Source: Ammoniphilus resinae (GTDB taxonomy: Bacteria > Bacillota > Bacilli > Aneurinibacillales > RAOX-1). Taken from it: DNA of 64,000 bases. Position 1 is the stretch's first letter; every line of letters begins with the position of its first letter. The notes under the pieces were generated by a model. That model saw only the letters and a program-made list of their open reading frames with translations, searched no databases and was not told where the DNA came from. This document shows, piece after piece, positions 23,874 through 32,671 of the stretch. The stretch covers positions 62,001-126,000 of the forward strand of contig NZ_JAGGKT010000002.1 in the NCBI RefSeq assembly GCF_017873965.1, given 5' to 3'. The translations under genes were made by a program, and so were the position numbers.

Positions 23874-24974
23874 ATGAAAGCTTCTGCAGCTGTTTTTGAA
23901 GGTCCGAAGAAACTGTCTATTAGAGAATTAGAGATACCCGAAATAGGAGATGATGATCTACTGATAGAAACCGTAATGGCTGGTGTAGATGGATCAGAAG
24001 TTCATATGTTTAACGGGGAACTGGAGGAATTTAATGAAATCGCTCCTTTAATAATGGGGGATGAGGTCATTGGAAGAGTAACGAAAATAGGGAAAAATGC
24101 ATCTTCACAGCGAGGGATTTGCGAAGGTGATTTAGTTACTATAGAGTCACATTCTTCATGCGATGAATGCAGTCATTGTTTGCGGGGTCAATATTATTTG
24201 TGTGAGAAAGGCTGGAAGAATCACGCTTATGGCTGGATTAGTTGCGATAAACCCCCTGCTTTATGGGGAACGTATTCCACCCATGTGTATGCTCCCAAAA
24301 ACGCCTTTGTCCATAAAGTTCCGGAACAACTGCCACCGGAAATAGCGATTGTAGGTATTTCTGTATTAGCTAATGCGGTTAGATGGGTACAAAGAGCTGG
24401 TGTGAAGAAAGGGGATATCGTCACCATCATCGGCCCGGGACCCCAAGGGCTAATGTGTTCTTTAGTTGCAAAAGAAAGTGGTGCTAGTAAGGTGATTGTA
24501 ATCGGTCTGTCCAAAGATAGTGAAAGGCTGAGTATGGCTAGACAATTCGGGGCTGATATTACTTTAGTATCGGATGTGGAGGATATTATTCAAAGACTAA
24601 AAGAGGTAACAAATGATCAACTTTCTGACGTAGTTATCGAATCGGCGGGTGCAGCTGAAACCGTACAGCTATCTATTGAAATAGTCCGGCCTGGCGGAAC
24701 GATTAATCATGTTGCACTGACCGGTGGAAAAGAAATCCCCTTAGTTACTCAAAAAATATTGTTTAAGGAAATTAACTTTTTAGGCAGTATTTCACATCCG
24801 TATACGATTCAACCTGCTTTAGAGCTAGCTAATAAATTATGGAAAGAGAAAAAATATCCATTAGAGAAACTAGTGACACATAAATTCCGCATAACAGAAG
24901 CGGAAAAGGCAATCCGAACGGCAGCTTATGAGTTCAAAGGTGAAAGGCCAATTAAAACCGTTCTAATTCCTTAG
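23874..24974 (+). CDS. MDR zinc-type dehydrogenase with altered catalytic ligands
   Basis: A 366-residue medium-chain dehydrogenase. The structural zinc lobe is intact (CDECSHCLRGQYYLC, about 98-112) and the Rossmann fold is visible (IIGPGPQGLMCSLVAKE). At the catalytic zinc site the usual Cys-Gly-Ser-Asp is AGVDGSEVHMF and the usual Gly-His-Glu is MGDEVIGRV, so the Cys and His ligands are Asp residues. Either the metal site is rebuilt with carboxylates or catalysis differs. AAAAAGGTGG precedes ATG 23874. Substrate unknown. Confidence 0.85.
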   Translation: MKASAAVFEGPKKLSIRELEIPEIGDDDLLIETVMAGVDGSEVHMFNGELEEFNEIAPLIMGDEVIGRVTKIGKNASSQRGICEGDLVTIESHSSCDECSHCLRGQYYLCEKGWKNHAYGWISCDKPPALWGTYSTHVYAPKNAFVHKVPEQLPPEIAIVGISVLANAVRWVQRAGVKKGDIVTIIGPGPQGLMCSLVAKESGASKVIVIGLSKDSERLSMARQFGADITLVSDVEDIIQRLKEVTNDQLSDVVIESAGAAETVQLSIEIVRPGGTINHVALTGGKEIPLVTQKILFKEINFLGSISHPYTIQPALELANKLWKEKKYPLEKLVTHKFRITEAEKAIRTAAYEFKGERPIKTVLIP

Positions 24975-25050
24975 AGAGTGGGGTGTGGAAGTCTCTTGAT
25001 TCGTTTTAGATGAGGCGGAGATTGTTTAACAGGGAGTTAAACTGGATCCT

Positions 25051-25494
25051 TTACAATTTCTTCTGAAAATGGATCCACTTCTTTTGTTTTCGAATGGGTC
25101 GATAGCCATGTTTCATATAATAAAAAGGCAGAGTAGGGTGCTTTCTCATAGTGGTCAACAGGACTCTCTTTGCTCCTAAGGACACTGCCTTCTTTTCGGC
25201 AAACCGAAGTAATTTGCTGCCCAGCCCTTTCCTTCTATATTTTGGTTTTACTGCTAACGAACCAATTTCCCAGTATTTTTTTCTTTTTTTTAGTGCAACG
25301 ACTCCTATGATTTTTTCCTTATATTTTAAAACGTAATATCGATCCCTTTTCATCTTTGATCGTAGATTTTTTATTGTACTCTTTGAGATTGGAAAAACAA
25401 AACCAAGTTTAATATTTTCTTTATGTGCCTTTTGCAACACTTCTTGAATCTTCCTACATTCTTGATTCTTAGCCCTTTTTACCTTGAAAACCAT
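25051..25494 (-). CDS. GNAT-family N-acetyltransferase
   Basis: A 147-residue GNAT enzyme. The acetyl-CoA-binding motif A is SLAVKPKYRRKGLGSKLLRFAEKKA (about 83-107, pattern R-R-x-G-L-G). Motif B follows as LPFYYMKHGYRPI, with the Tyr that often protonates the leaving thiol. The protein is strongly basic. GGGGGAAAAACC precedes the ATG. It lies divergent from the MDR gene at 25646. The acceptor cannot be predicted. Confidence 0.85.
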   Translation of the reverse strand: MVFKVKRAKNQECRKIQEVLQKAHKENIKLGFVFPISKSTIKNLRSKMKRDRYYVLKYKEKIIGVVALKKRKKYWEIGSLAVKPKYRRKGLGSKLLRFAEKKAVSLGAKRVLLTTMRKHPTLPFYYMKHGYRPIRKQKKWIHFQKKL

Positions 25495-25645
25495 GGTTTT
25501 TCCCCCTTTTACTTACTATAATTATGCTAGAATTCATTGTCTTGCTTGGATAAACTGATTACAAAATTATTAGAACAGTAGGAAGAATTAGTTCCTTTAT
25601 AGAATAAATATATATTGTAACTTATTAAAAAGGAGTGTTGATAGG

Positions 25646-26734
25646 ATGAAAGGGAAAGTAGCAATAATGACAGAACCTATGAAATTAGCATTTGCTGAAT
25701 ATGAGTTACCGCCCGTTGGGCCTGGAGCGGTTTTGGTGGAGGTGGTAAGAACGAATGTCTGTGGTTCTGAGTTACATATTTGGAAAGGTCATCATCCAAC
25801 GAAAAAAACAGGGGTTTTGGGCCATGAAATGGTGGGGAAAATCGCTGCACTAGGTGAAGGGGTAGTCACTGATTTTGCAGGGAATCCCATTGCAGTAGGA
25901 GATCGCATTGCTGCTACATATTTCTTGACTTGCCGCAAATGTAAACCTTGTCAGCAAGGGAATTTTAATCTTTGTGAGAATGCTTACAAATATTGGAATA
26001 AGAACGCAGAAGAAGCACCACATTTCCATGGATCGTTTAGTACCCATTATTACATTCATCCGGATCAATACTTTTATAAAGTCCCAGATAATGTGCCAGA
26101 TTCCGCTGCTGCCAGTGCAAACTGCGCCTTGTCCCAAGTATACTTTGGAATTGAAAAAGCGCAGCTTCAGTCTGGCGAAACAGTCCTGATTCAGGGGGCA
26201 GGCGGACTAGGTTTGAATGCAGCGGCTATTGCAAAAGAAATTGGTGCCAAAGTGATTATTGTCGATGGGGTCACTAGTCGGTTGGAAAAAGCTCGGCAAT
26301 TCGGAGCAGACCATGTGATTGATATGAACGAGTACGATACACTTGAAAAGCGAGTCCACCTAGTGAAAGAGTTAACCGGGGGAGCCGGAGCAGATGTTGC
26401 CATGGAACTCACGGGTGTTCCTGCTGCTTTCAATGAAGGTATTCATCTCTTGCGTCCTGCCGGAAGATATGTAAGTATCGGAAATATCTCCCCCGGACAG
26501 ATGACGCCTTTCGATCCGGGTTTGATGACCAGGAAAGCAATCAACATCATCTCCCTTGTTCGATATTACCCTTGGTATCTAAACAAGGCCCTTCAGTTCT
26601 TATCCAGCAAGATTGAGAAGTACCCATTTGGTGAGATGCTTGATGCGGACTTTGCGTTAGAAGAAATCAGCGAGGCGCTCGATCGTTCAGCTTCTAGGGA
26701 GATTACCAGAGCATCGATTGTGATGGAGAAATAA
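25646..26734 (+). CDS. MDR zinc-type alcohol/polyol dehydrogenase
   Basis: A 362-residue dehydrogenase. The catalytic zinc ligands are normal: VRTNVCGSELHIW (Cys near 38) and GHEMVGKI (His near 59). The structural zinc lobe is CRKCKPCQQGNFNLC (about 97-111). NAD(P)-binding segment is VLIQGAGGLGLNAAAIAKE. AAAAAGGAGTGTTG precedes ATG 25646. Compared with the paralogue at 23874, this one keeps the classical active site. Specific substrate unknown. Confidence 0.88.
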   Translation: MKGKVAIMTEPMKLAFAEYELPPVGPGAVLVEVVRTNVCGSELHIWKGHHPTKKTGVLGHEMVGKIAALGEGVVTDFAGNPIAVGDRIAATYFLTCRKCKPCQQGNFNLCENAYKYWNKNAEEAPHFHGSFSTHYYIHPDQYFYKVPDNVPDSAAASANCALSQVYFGIEKAQLQSGETVLIQGAGGLGLNAAAIAKEIGAKVIIVDGVTSRLEKARQFGADHVIDMNEYDTLEKRVHLVKELTGGAGADVAMELTGVPAAFNEGIHLLRPAGRYVSIGNISPGQMTPFDPGLMTRKAINIISLVRYYPWYLNKALQFLSSKIEKYPFGEMLDADFALEEISEALDRSASREITRASIVMEK

Positions 26735-26780
26735 TGGCCGTGGCCATGATGGCCAAAATGCCGTTTGAAAAACGTGAAAA

Positions 26781-26812
26781 CGGTCATCATCGAGGTTATG
26801 ATGACCTTTTCA
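26781..26812 (+). terminator. Rho-independent terminator
   Basis: GGTCATCAT pairs with ATGATGACC around a 7-nt loop, followed by TTTT, about 50 bases after the MDR stop codon. Confidence 0.8.
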
Positions 26813-26919
26813 ATATTTATAGACCTCAAATCACGCTACCCTATTATTTCAACAGACAATACCCTCCTTCCTATGATATGGTTAACCTGGGTAAATTTGG
26901 AATGCGAGGGTTTTATATC

Positions 26920-27890
26920 ATGCGAAAATTGATTGTTACTATACTTACTGGCTCTTTACTATTATTCTCTCAATCTGCACACGCCATAGAATCAAAAGGA
27001 ACTTCAATCACATTAAGCAGCGGGATAAAGCATGTAACCTATGTTTCTTTCCAACCATCAAACCAGTACTAGCCAATGGAAAGGTTGGTTTTGACCAGGA
27101 GCTTAGTGCCATGGCGAAGGAGAATCGGGCTATAGCGGCTATTAATGGTACTTATTTTAATGGTACTTATTTTAATGCTTATGACAAAAATGATCTAATG
27201 CCCTATGGCGCTATTATGATTGACGGAACGATGAAGCATTTTGGCGGGGGTCCTGTGGCAATGGGGATCACAGAAAAATGCTTGACCTTTGGTAGTGTAA
27301 CAGAAATTAGTGTGCGCGGGGGCATCAATGGCTCGATGAAATGGCCTTTCAACTGGTATGCTTGGTCTATCAATCATGCACCGACGAACAAGCAAGCGAT
27401 TATTGTTTTTACTTGTGATTTTAAAACGAAGAATGTCTCATTTCCCGATTATACTTATGTGGTAGTATGTGGGGGAAAGGTGACAGGGATCTCACAGAAT
27501 AAAGCAATGATTCCGTCAGATGGTTTTATCATTGCGTATGGCGCGGAAAACCAGAAGGAACTCTCCCGATTTCATGTGGGAGATACGGTAAATTACGAGG
27601 TTCAATTCCCAGAGAAACTTCAATCACAGAACCATCTGATCGGTGTAGGACCAAAGTTAGTGAGTAATTGAAAAAAGGATGTCAATTTGCAAGGATTTAC
27701 GGAAGATAAAATCACAAAAAATGCAGGTCAAAGAAGCTTTATCGGGAAAAAGGCCGATCAAACGATGATCATGGGGACGGTATCTGGGGTGACGATCAAT
27801 GAACTGGCAGATATTGCTTTGAAACTTGGCTTGACAGATGCCATGAACCTCGATGGTGGGGCCTCTTCTTCTTTGGGTTATCCCCGCTAA
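26920..27890 (+). pseudogene. Broken NAGPA-like phosphodiester glycosidase (DUF2233) gene
   Basis: The signal-peptide start (MRKLIVTILTGSLLLFSQSA) is in one frame and stops at 27072. The body (PVLANGKVGFDQELSAM, NRAIAAINGTYF) is in another frame from about 27063. It then meets an in-frame TGA at 27669-27671, after which the same frame continues through QGFTEDKITKNAG and ends MNLDGGASSSLGYPR, the conserved C-terminal motif. Family members read LVxNG here, so the TGA replaces a Gly codon (GGA to TGA). A 15-base tandem duplication encodes NGTYF twice. An intact protein would be a secreted or periplasmic glycosidase. Confidence 0.8.
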
Positions 27891-28000
27891 GATTATGTAC
27901 AAAAAGCAACTTTTGGTATGTAAACGGAACAGTGTCACCGCTATTCCATTTTTTAGGTTATAATATGAAGGATTAATTTGCATTTGGGGGGATTCATACA

Positions 28001-28195
28001 ATGAGGATGAAAAGCTTGCAATATTTATTGTCACTGACTGAGGCAAGGCAGTTTGATGTAAAGCAAATGCTAAGTGAGTTAGGTAATGATCCTACAGTAG
28101 ATCAGCGAGTGTTGGAATTTCAGGAGGAGCTGGACACCATCCAACACACACTCTCAGATATAAAGCTGCAGATAAGAAAAGGGAGAGAAGATTAA
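28001..28195 (+). CDS. Small helical protein of unknown function
   Basis: A 64-residue charged protein (MRMKSLQYLLSLTEARQFD, then MLSELGNDPTVDQR, then a heptad-like helix EELDTIQHTLSDIKLQIRK). TTTGGGGGGATT lies upstream of ATG 28001, and ATG 28007 is possible. No relative is recognised. Repeat copy 4 begins 5 bases after the stop codon. Confidence 0.6.
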   Translation: MRMKSLQYLLSLTEARQFDVKQMLSELGNDPTVDQRVLEFQEELDTIQHTLSDIKLQIRKGRED

Positions 28196-28199
28196 TATG

Positions 28200-28386
28200 A
28201 TAAAGGAAAAACTTTCCGCTATCTAAAATTTACGGATTGATTTGAACCAAGTAACGGAAAAGGTTTCCCTAAATGAAGTGGGTAATCGTTAAAAAGCGGA
28301 GAAGTGGACCAGATAGCGGAAGAACTTTCCGCTATTTTCATGTTCTCCACTTCAATTTTGAGGATAAAGGAAAATTTTTCCGTTAT
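28200..28386. repeat. Composite palindromic element, copy 4
   Basis: Palindromes at 28200-28222, 28251-28273, 28313-28335 and 28364-28386, with spacers of 28, 39 and 28 bp. Cores are of the AGCGGAAGAACTTTCCGCTAT type. The central spacer has GGTAATCGTT at the offset of TGTAATCGTT in copies 3 and 5. The second palindrome has drifted most. Confidence 0.9.
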
Positions 28387-28453
28387 GTAGATGATCAGAT
28401 TACGGAATGGTATAATTTTCCTGTCTTGTACAAAAGAAAGGGGAGGGATCGCA

Positions 28454-28966
28454 GTGAATTATCGAACTATTGAAGATTTTCAAAAGGATTGGAACCTTGA
28501 GGGTGGCCTTACCTTAAAGGTGCTGGGAGCATTAACGGATGAATCTTTAAAGCAAACGGTTTCCGAGGCCCAACAGAGGACGCTGGGGGATTTGGCTTGG
28601 CACTTGGTGGGCGCAATTCCTGTGCTGCTTGGGGCTGGGGGATTACAAATCGATGCGCCCAACTATGAGACACCTACGCCAACCAATGCGGCCGAAATCG
28701 CTGACAGTTACCGCCGCATGAGCGAGGTTGCCATGACAGCGCTTAAGGAACAATGGACTGATGGGAAGTTAGCGGAGAGCCTTTCATTGTTTGGCTTTAT
28801 CGATACAACTTATAGCGGTCTATTAAGTATGGTTGTCAAACATCAAATCCATCACCGCGGTCAAATGACGATTTTGATGCGTCAAGCCGGTGTGGTTCCG
28901 CCAGGGGTCTACGGTCCGAACGAGGAAGAATCCGCTGCACTTCGAGCAGCCCGAGATCAGAAATAA
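28454..28966 (+). CDS. DinB/YfiT-type four-helix protein
   Basis: A 170-residue DinB-superfamily protein. The metal-binding His triad is present as LGDLAWHLVGAIP (about 47-59) and KHQIHHRGQMTILMRQAG (about 129-146), the H-x3-H pattern before RGQ being typical. Such proteins are often thiol-dependent transferases or damage-inducible proteins of unclear function. Start is GTG 28454 with GGGAGGGATC upstream. A shared bidirectional terminator separates it from bioY. Confidence 0.85.
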   Translation: MNYRTIEDFQKDWNLEGGLTLKVLGALTDESLKQTVSEAQQRTLGDLAWHLVGAIPVLLGAGGLQIDAPNYETPTPTNAAEIADSYRRMSEVAMTALKEQWTDGKLAESLSLFGFIDTTYSGLLSMVVKHQIHHRGQMTILMRQAGVVPPGVYGPNEEESAALRAARDQK

Positions 28967-28973
28967 TACTTGG

Positions 28974-29003
28974 AACGAGCAGCCCTACATGGGACTGCTC
29001 GTT
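28974..29003. terminator. Bidirectional terminator between dinB-like gene and bioY
   Basis: AACGAGCAG pairs with CTGCTCGTT around an inner CC/GG-closed loop. T-rich sequence follows on both strands. It overlaps the last codons of bioY, so it serves both convergent genes. Confidence 0.75.
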
Positions 29004-29548
29004 TCCCTTGTCCGAAGTCCTGCAAGCGTTAATCGTTTTAGAATAACGACACCCAAGGTGGAAGCCATGGCCAATTTGATCAAATCCGGAATCAAAAAGG
29101 GAATCACTCCGAATTGAAAGGCTTGTTCCCATGGCAGGTTTAAGACGAACTTTAACTGGGCTGTCCCCATGGCATAGATGATTAGTAACCCTAATAGATT
29201 CGCCAGAAATGCTTTTCCAACGGTTACTTTCCCTCGCTCCATGATCCATCCGATTACAAAGGCAGCCGGAATAAATGAAATGATATACCCTCCCGTTTTT
29301 CCAATGAGTGCTTGCATTCCTCCGTTAAATCCAGCAAAAACTGGAGCTCCTACTGCTCCGAGTGCCAGATAGACCATAGCAGAGACAGCCCCCCATCGAC
29401 TTCCTAAAATCATCCCTGTTAGATTAATAGCTAAGACCTGTAAGGTAAAGGGTACAGGGCCAACGGGCACTGTAATTTGTGCACAAACAGCTGTTACAGC
29501 AGCAAAAAGTGCGGAGAGAACCATCATTTTCGTTTTGTTTTTTTGCAT
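28985..29548 (-). CDS. bioY: Biotin transporter BioY
   Basis: A 187-residue membrane protein with about six hydrophobic helices, the S-component of the biotin ECF transporter. Family segments are ITVPVGPVPFTLQVLAINLTGMILGSRWG and FAGFNGGMQALIGKTGGYIISF. The start is ATG 29548 with AAAGGA at 8 bases; the frame extends upstream through the BirA operator and so is not used. A BirA box lies between it and bioB, giving biotin-dependent repression. Confidence 0.92.
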   Translation of the reverse strand: MQKNKTKMMVLSALFAAVTAVCAQITVPVGPVPFTLQVLAINLTGMILGSRWGAVSAMVYLALGAVGAPVFAGFNGGMQALIGKTGGYIISFIPAAFVIGWIMERGKVTVGKAFLANLLGLLIIYAMGTAQLKFVLNLPWEQAFQFGVIPFLIPDLIKLAMASTLGVVILKRLTLAGLRTRETSSPM

Positions 29549-29564
29549 GTTCATCTTCCTTTTT

Positions 29565-29592
29565 GTTAACTTAAAATATGAAACTAGTTTAC
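29565..29592 (-). promoter_or_regulatory. BirA operator of bioY
   Basis: GTTAAC (29565-29570) and GTTTAC (29587-29592) are separated by 16 bp, the BirA half-site arrangement, immediately upstream of bioY. Confidence 0.75.
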
Positions 29593-29649
29593 ATTTATGA
29601 GGCAATTATTGTCAACTATGAATATATTATGCTAAAATTCACTTGTAAT

Positions 29650-29677
29650 GTTAACTTAAAATAATACATACGTTAAC
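29650..29677 (+). promoter_or_regulatory. BirA operator of bioB
   Basis: Two perfect GTTAAC half-sites (29650-29655 and 29672-29677) with a 16-bp spacer, 17 bases before the bioB start codon. This is the Bacillus BirA box; biotinoyl-AMP-loaded BirA would repress. Confidence 0.85.
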
Positions 29678-29694
29678 AAAAGGGGATAGAGACA

Positions 29695-30693
29695 ATGGAA
29701 AAACAAATACTTGTGATAGATTGGAATCAATTGGCAAAGGAGATTATTGAGGGACGGCCGATCACGAAGGAAGAAGCATTATCCATCCTTCATACCTCTG
29801 ATGATGAGTTGCTGGAAGTGTTGCAAGCCGCCTTTGTCATTCGACGTACTTATTTTGGAAAAAAGGTTAAGCTTAATATGATTATTAATACGAAATCAGG
29901 GTTATGCCCGGAGGATTGTGGGTATTGTTCACAATCCATAGTTTCCGAAGCATCCATCGACAAATATGCTTGGTTGACAAAAGAAAAGATTGTTGAAGGG
30001 GCACAGGAGGCGTTGAAACGAAAGGCTGGAACTTATTGTATCGTAGCCTCTGGACGAAGGCCATCAGACAAAGAAATTGATCATGTGATTAGTGCCGTAA
30101 AAGAAATTCGCGCCACCACCGAACTAAAAATTTGCTGCTGTTTGGGCTTTTTGAATCCGGATCATGCTAGCAAATTAGCCGAGGCAGGCGTCCATCGATA
30201 TAATCATAACCTAAATACGAGTAAGGGCAATTACGAGAACATTACTACCACCCATACCTACGAAGATCGTGTCGATACCGTTCAACAAGCCAAAGAAGCG
30301 GGGATTTCACCCTGTTCCGGAGTGATTTTTGGGATGGGCGAAAGCGACAGGGAGGCAGTCGATATGGCGTTTTCCTTACGAGAACTAGATGCAGATTCCA
30401 TCCCTTGCAATTTTCTTAATGCGATTCCAGGGACCCCACTGCAAGGCCGTAAGGAACTCAATCCACGCCATTGTTTAAGGCTTCTTGCAATGATGAGATT
30501 TGTCAATCCGAGAAAAGAAATCCGTATCTCTGGGGGCCGGGAAGTCAACTTAAGATCTTTGCAAGTCATGGGACTTTATGCAGCGAATTCCATTTTTGTC
30601 GGGGATTACCTCACAACCGAAGGACTGGAACCGACTGAGGATTGGGGAATGATTGAAGATCTCGGTTTTGAGATTGAAACTAAGGCGCTTTAA
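29695..30693 (+). CDS. bioB: Biotin synthase
   Basis: A 332-residue radical-SAM enzyme that inserts sulfur into dethiobiotin. The [4Fe-4S]-SAM cluster motif is GLCPEDCGYCSQS with C71, C75 and C78. Later segments include CCCLGFLNPDHASKLAEAGVHRYNHNLNTS and AANSIFVGDYLTTEG, typical of BioB. AAAAGGGGATAGAGAC precedes ATG 29695. No other biotin pathway gene is beside it, so dethiobiotin is made from genes elsewhere or taken up. Confidence 0.95.
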   Translation: MEKQILVIDWNQLAKEIIEGRPITKEEALSILHTSDDELLEVLQAAFVIRRTYFGKKVKLNMIINTKSGLCPEDCGYCSQSIVSEASIDKYAWLTKEKIVEGAQEALKRKAGTYCIVASGRRPSDKEIDHVISAVKEIRATTELKICCCLGFLNPDHASKLAEAGVHRYNHNLNTSKGNYENITTTHTYEDRVDTVQQAKEAGISPCSGVIFGMGESDREAVDMAFSLRELDADSIPCNFLNAIPGTPLQGRKELNPRHCLRLLAMMRFVNPRKEIRISGGREVNLRSLQVMGLYAANSIFVGDYLTTEGLEPTEDWGMIEDLGFEIETKAL

Positions 30694-30699
30694 ATTCAA

Positions 30700-30727
30700 A
30701 AAAACTCCCAAGAAACTGGGAGTTTTT
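30700..30727 (+). terminator. Rho-independent terminator of bioB
   Basis: AAAACTCCCA pairs with TGGGAGTTTTT around AGAAAC, 7 bases after the bioB stop codon. Confidence 0.9.
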
Positions 30728-30750
30728 ATAGTATATTATATTATTTTATT

Positions 30751-30930
30751 TTATCGATTAAATAGGGTTTTAAACCCATCCCATAACAGGGCACCGGAGA
30801 ACACGATCAGAGAGATCAAAGCTACAACGTCAAAGAAGGGCTCTACTTCGGACAATGTTCCAGTAAATGAAGCATGGGCCAAGGCAAGGCTTCCTAACAA
30901 CCCTCCAACAAAGGCATAAAATCTAGGCAA
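30751..30930 (-). CDS. Small two-helix membrane protein
   Basis: A 59-residue ORF with TTG start and GGAGGGAATCCTG ahead of it, convergent with bioB. The product has two hydrophobic stretches (RFYAFVGGLLGSLALAHA and FFDVVALISLIVFSGALLW) joined by an acidic loop (TLSEVEP), and a short basic end (KTLFNR). The good ribosome site and membrane-like composition support it. No family recognised. Confidence 0.6.
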   Translation of the reverse strand: MPRFYAFVGGLLGSLALAHASFTGTLSEVEPFFDVVALISLIVFSGALLWDGFKTLFNR

Positions 30931-31179
30931 CAGGATTCCCTCCTTTCTATTGAAGCTACATTATTCTATGAAATCTATCTGAACTTTGATTGGACAAGTG
31001 ACCTAACGAAACACCTATTTTTCCATGGTAGTAAGGTTGTCCAATTAAAATTATAGGCGATATTTGCGTGTCACTTTGAGTGACTCTTGCGTCGCTTTTT
31101 CAATATATGCGTCAAAATATGGTTTGGCGCCCACAAAAAAAGGATCCCATCAGGACACAAGCCCCCTGGGTCCCTTCCA
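30931..31179. other. Intergenic region with a perfect palindrome
   Basis: No gene is seen. GTCACT-TTG-AGTGAC (31070-31084) is a perfect palindrome, embedded among three copies of the word TGCGT. Confidence 0.4.
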
Positions 31180-32193
31180 CTATATCGTCCATTGATCATG
31201 GATAATCGCGACTAATTTCCATTTACCTTGTTCATTTTGCTCAAGCACTAGGTTGAGACTCGCCCAATCCATCCCATCGTATTTCTGGGAACCTTCAATA
31301 TAAAACTCTGCTATCGTCGCTTTTGGGAAAATCTCTTTGATGTTATTGATCATGTTCCCTCTTTGCACGAATTGGTTGATCAGAATTTGATCTGCCCTCA
31401 CGAAATCCCGGTCATAAATAAATTTCTGGTAATATTCCCGTGGCGTCAGCTCAATCGGGGTGCCTTGGCCATCGTACACTCCCCAAGTGTACACCTGCCC
31501 ATCTTTGAGAAAGTCTCCTATTTGACCTTGCTGAAATACGAGATCTATTTCATCAACAGAAACATAGGGGAAGAAAAGGACACCTTTTTCCGAGTGAACA
31601 TATCCGGCGAGACCCTCCATATCTTCGGTTGCAATCAAATCAAGAATCGTCAGAGCAACATCCCTTGGTTCATCATTGATATTATTCATTTCAACTTTAG
31701 CCACGACCCAACGATCGTCCTCAAGTCTTAAATGATAAACCATCATCACATGACCTAGGTAGACATTATCCCGTTCCTGCAGGATTTTGATGTGCTGTTT
31801 AGACAGTTCTTCAAACTCAAAGTGTTGATTTTCTTCTAGCCACGTTGGACCGCCCCGAGCGATGACATAAACTCCATCTTCTTTTTCGGTAAAAAAGGAA
31901 TCTATCATCTGTACGGCCAATTCCTCAGACATCGTCTGTTGGAAGTATTGTTGAATTTCTTGCTTAGTGGCATAAGAATACACTTTCTGATTATCTTCCG
32001 TTTCTTTAATCAGGGAAAGGAAGGAAGCTTTATAAGCATTCAATAACTTAATGGCGTTTTCTTTCGTCATCCCAGGAATTTCCTTGGATTGTTCAACGGG
32101 TTTTGGCGAATCAATCGGTACGGGTGGGGGTTCATAAGCCCCACTGCAAGCCGAAATAATGGCGATGAAGCACAGGATCCATATCGTTCTCAT
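31180..32193 (-). CDS. Putative lipoprotein of unknown function
   Basis: A 337-residue protein with an N-terminal lipoprotein signal (MRTIWILCFIAIISAC, lipidated Cys16), then a Pro-rich linker (EPPPVPIDSPKP). The rest is soluble, with two similar mixed alpha/beta halves, one near 45-175 and one near 180-337, the latter ending in a KWKLVAIIHDQWTI strand. The layout resembles NTF2-like extracytoplasmic domains but no catalytic motif is clear. AAGGGGGTAAG precedes the ATG. It stands alone. Confidence 0.75.
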   Translation of the reverse strand: MRTIWILCFIAIISACSGAYEPPPVPIDSPKPVEQSKEIPGMTKENAIKLLNAYKASFLSLIKETEDNQKVYSYATKQEIQQYFQQTMSEELAVQMIDSFFTEKEDGVYVIARGGPTWLEENQHFEFEELSKQHIKILQERDNVYLGHVMMVYHLRLEDDRWVVAKVEMNNINDEPRDVALTILDLIATEDMEGLAGYVHSEKGVLFFPYVSVDEIDLVFQQGQIGDFLKDGQVYTWGVYDGQGTPIELTPREYYQKFIYDRDFVRADQILINQFVQRGNMINNIKEIFPKATIAEFYIEGSQKYDGMDWASLNLVLEQNEQGKWKLVAIIHDQWTI

Positions 32194-32671
32194 GAAAATC
32201 TTACCCCCTTTCGAATACTGTTTACTTTTTAGACGGATTGTGAAGCATTAGAGTTCCCATTTTTTAAAATTTGGCGTCTGATTATAGAATTAATTTAGCA
32301 AATTTAATTTATGACCGCTTAGGAAAGTTTAAGTTAGTCTTTTTGACCTATGAAAATGCTGATAAACATGTAGTTGTGGAAATCTGAGTAGAATTCGAAA
32401 AATCCAACGACAACTATATATGAAGAGAGGTGTACATATAGAAAGATTATCATGCCATCATGATTATGGTCAGCGCTCGTGCAACTGCCAATTCGTTAAA
32501 AGGGGGAAGATCACGGAGAATATCGTCAACCGTGAAGTACTGGAAAGGCTAGGTATGTTGGAGAAGTTTCATTCAGGAGCTTCGTGATGGAATTTAACAC
32601 AGCGGGCATTGCTAGTATTCTGGCTGCGGGAAAGGAAGGCTAAAAAAAGGCAACCATTACTGGCCACCTAA
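32194..32671. other. 478-bp intergenic region
   Basis: No well-supported gene. A 55-codon ORF (32420-32587, plus strand; residues include HHDYGQRSCNC) lacks a ribosome site in front of its ATG and is not called. The rest is AT-rich and shows no clear repeat. Confidence 0.4.

Noticed and set aside
26734-27072. 112-residue ORF read from 26734
   Set aside because: It begins in the MDR stop codon region and crosses a terminator; only the part from 26920 is the start of the broken NAGPA-like gene.
27669-27671. In-frame TGA in the NAGPA-like gene as a second selenocysteine codon
   Set aside because: Relatives have Gly here, no Cys homologue is known to me, the gene has a further frameshift, and no SECIS-like hairpin with a G-U loop follows. 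A nonsense mutation fits better.
32420-32587. 55-codon ORF with HHDYGQRSCNC
   Set aside because: No ribosome site before the ATG and no recognised family; the Cys/His cluster alone is not enough.
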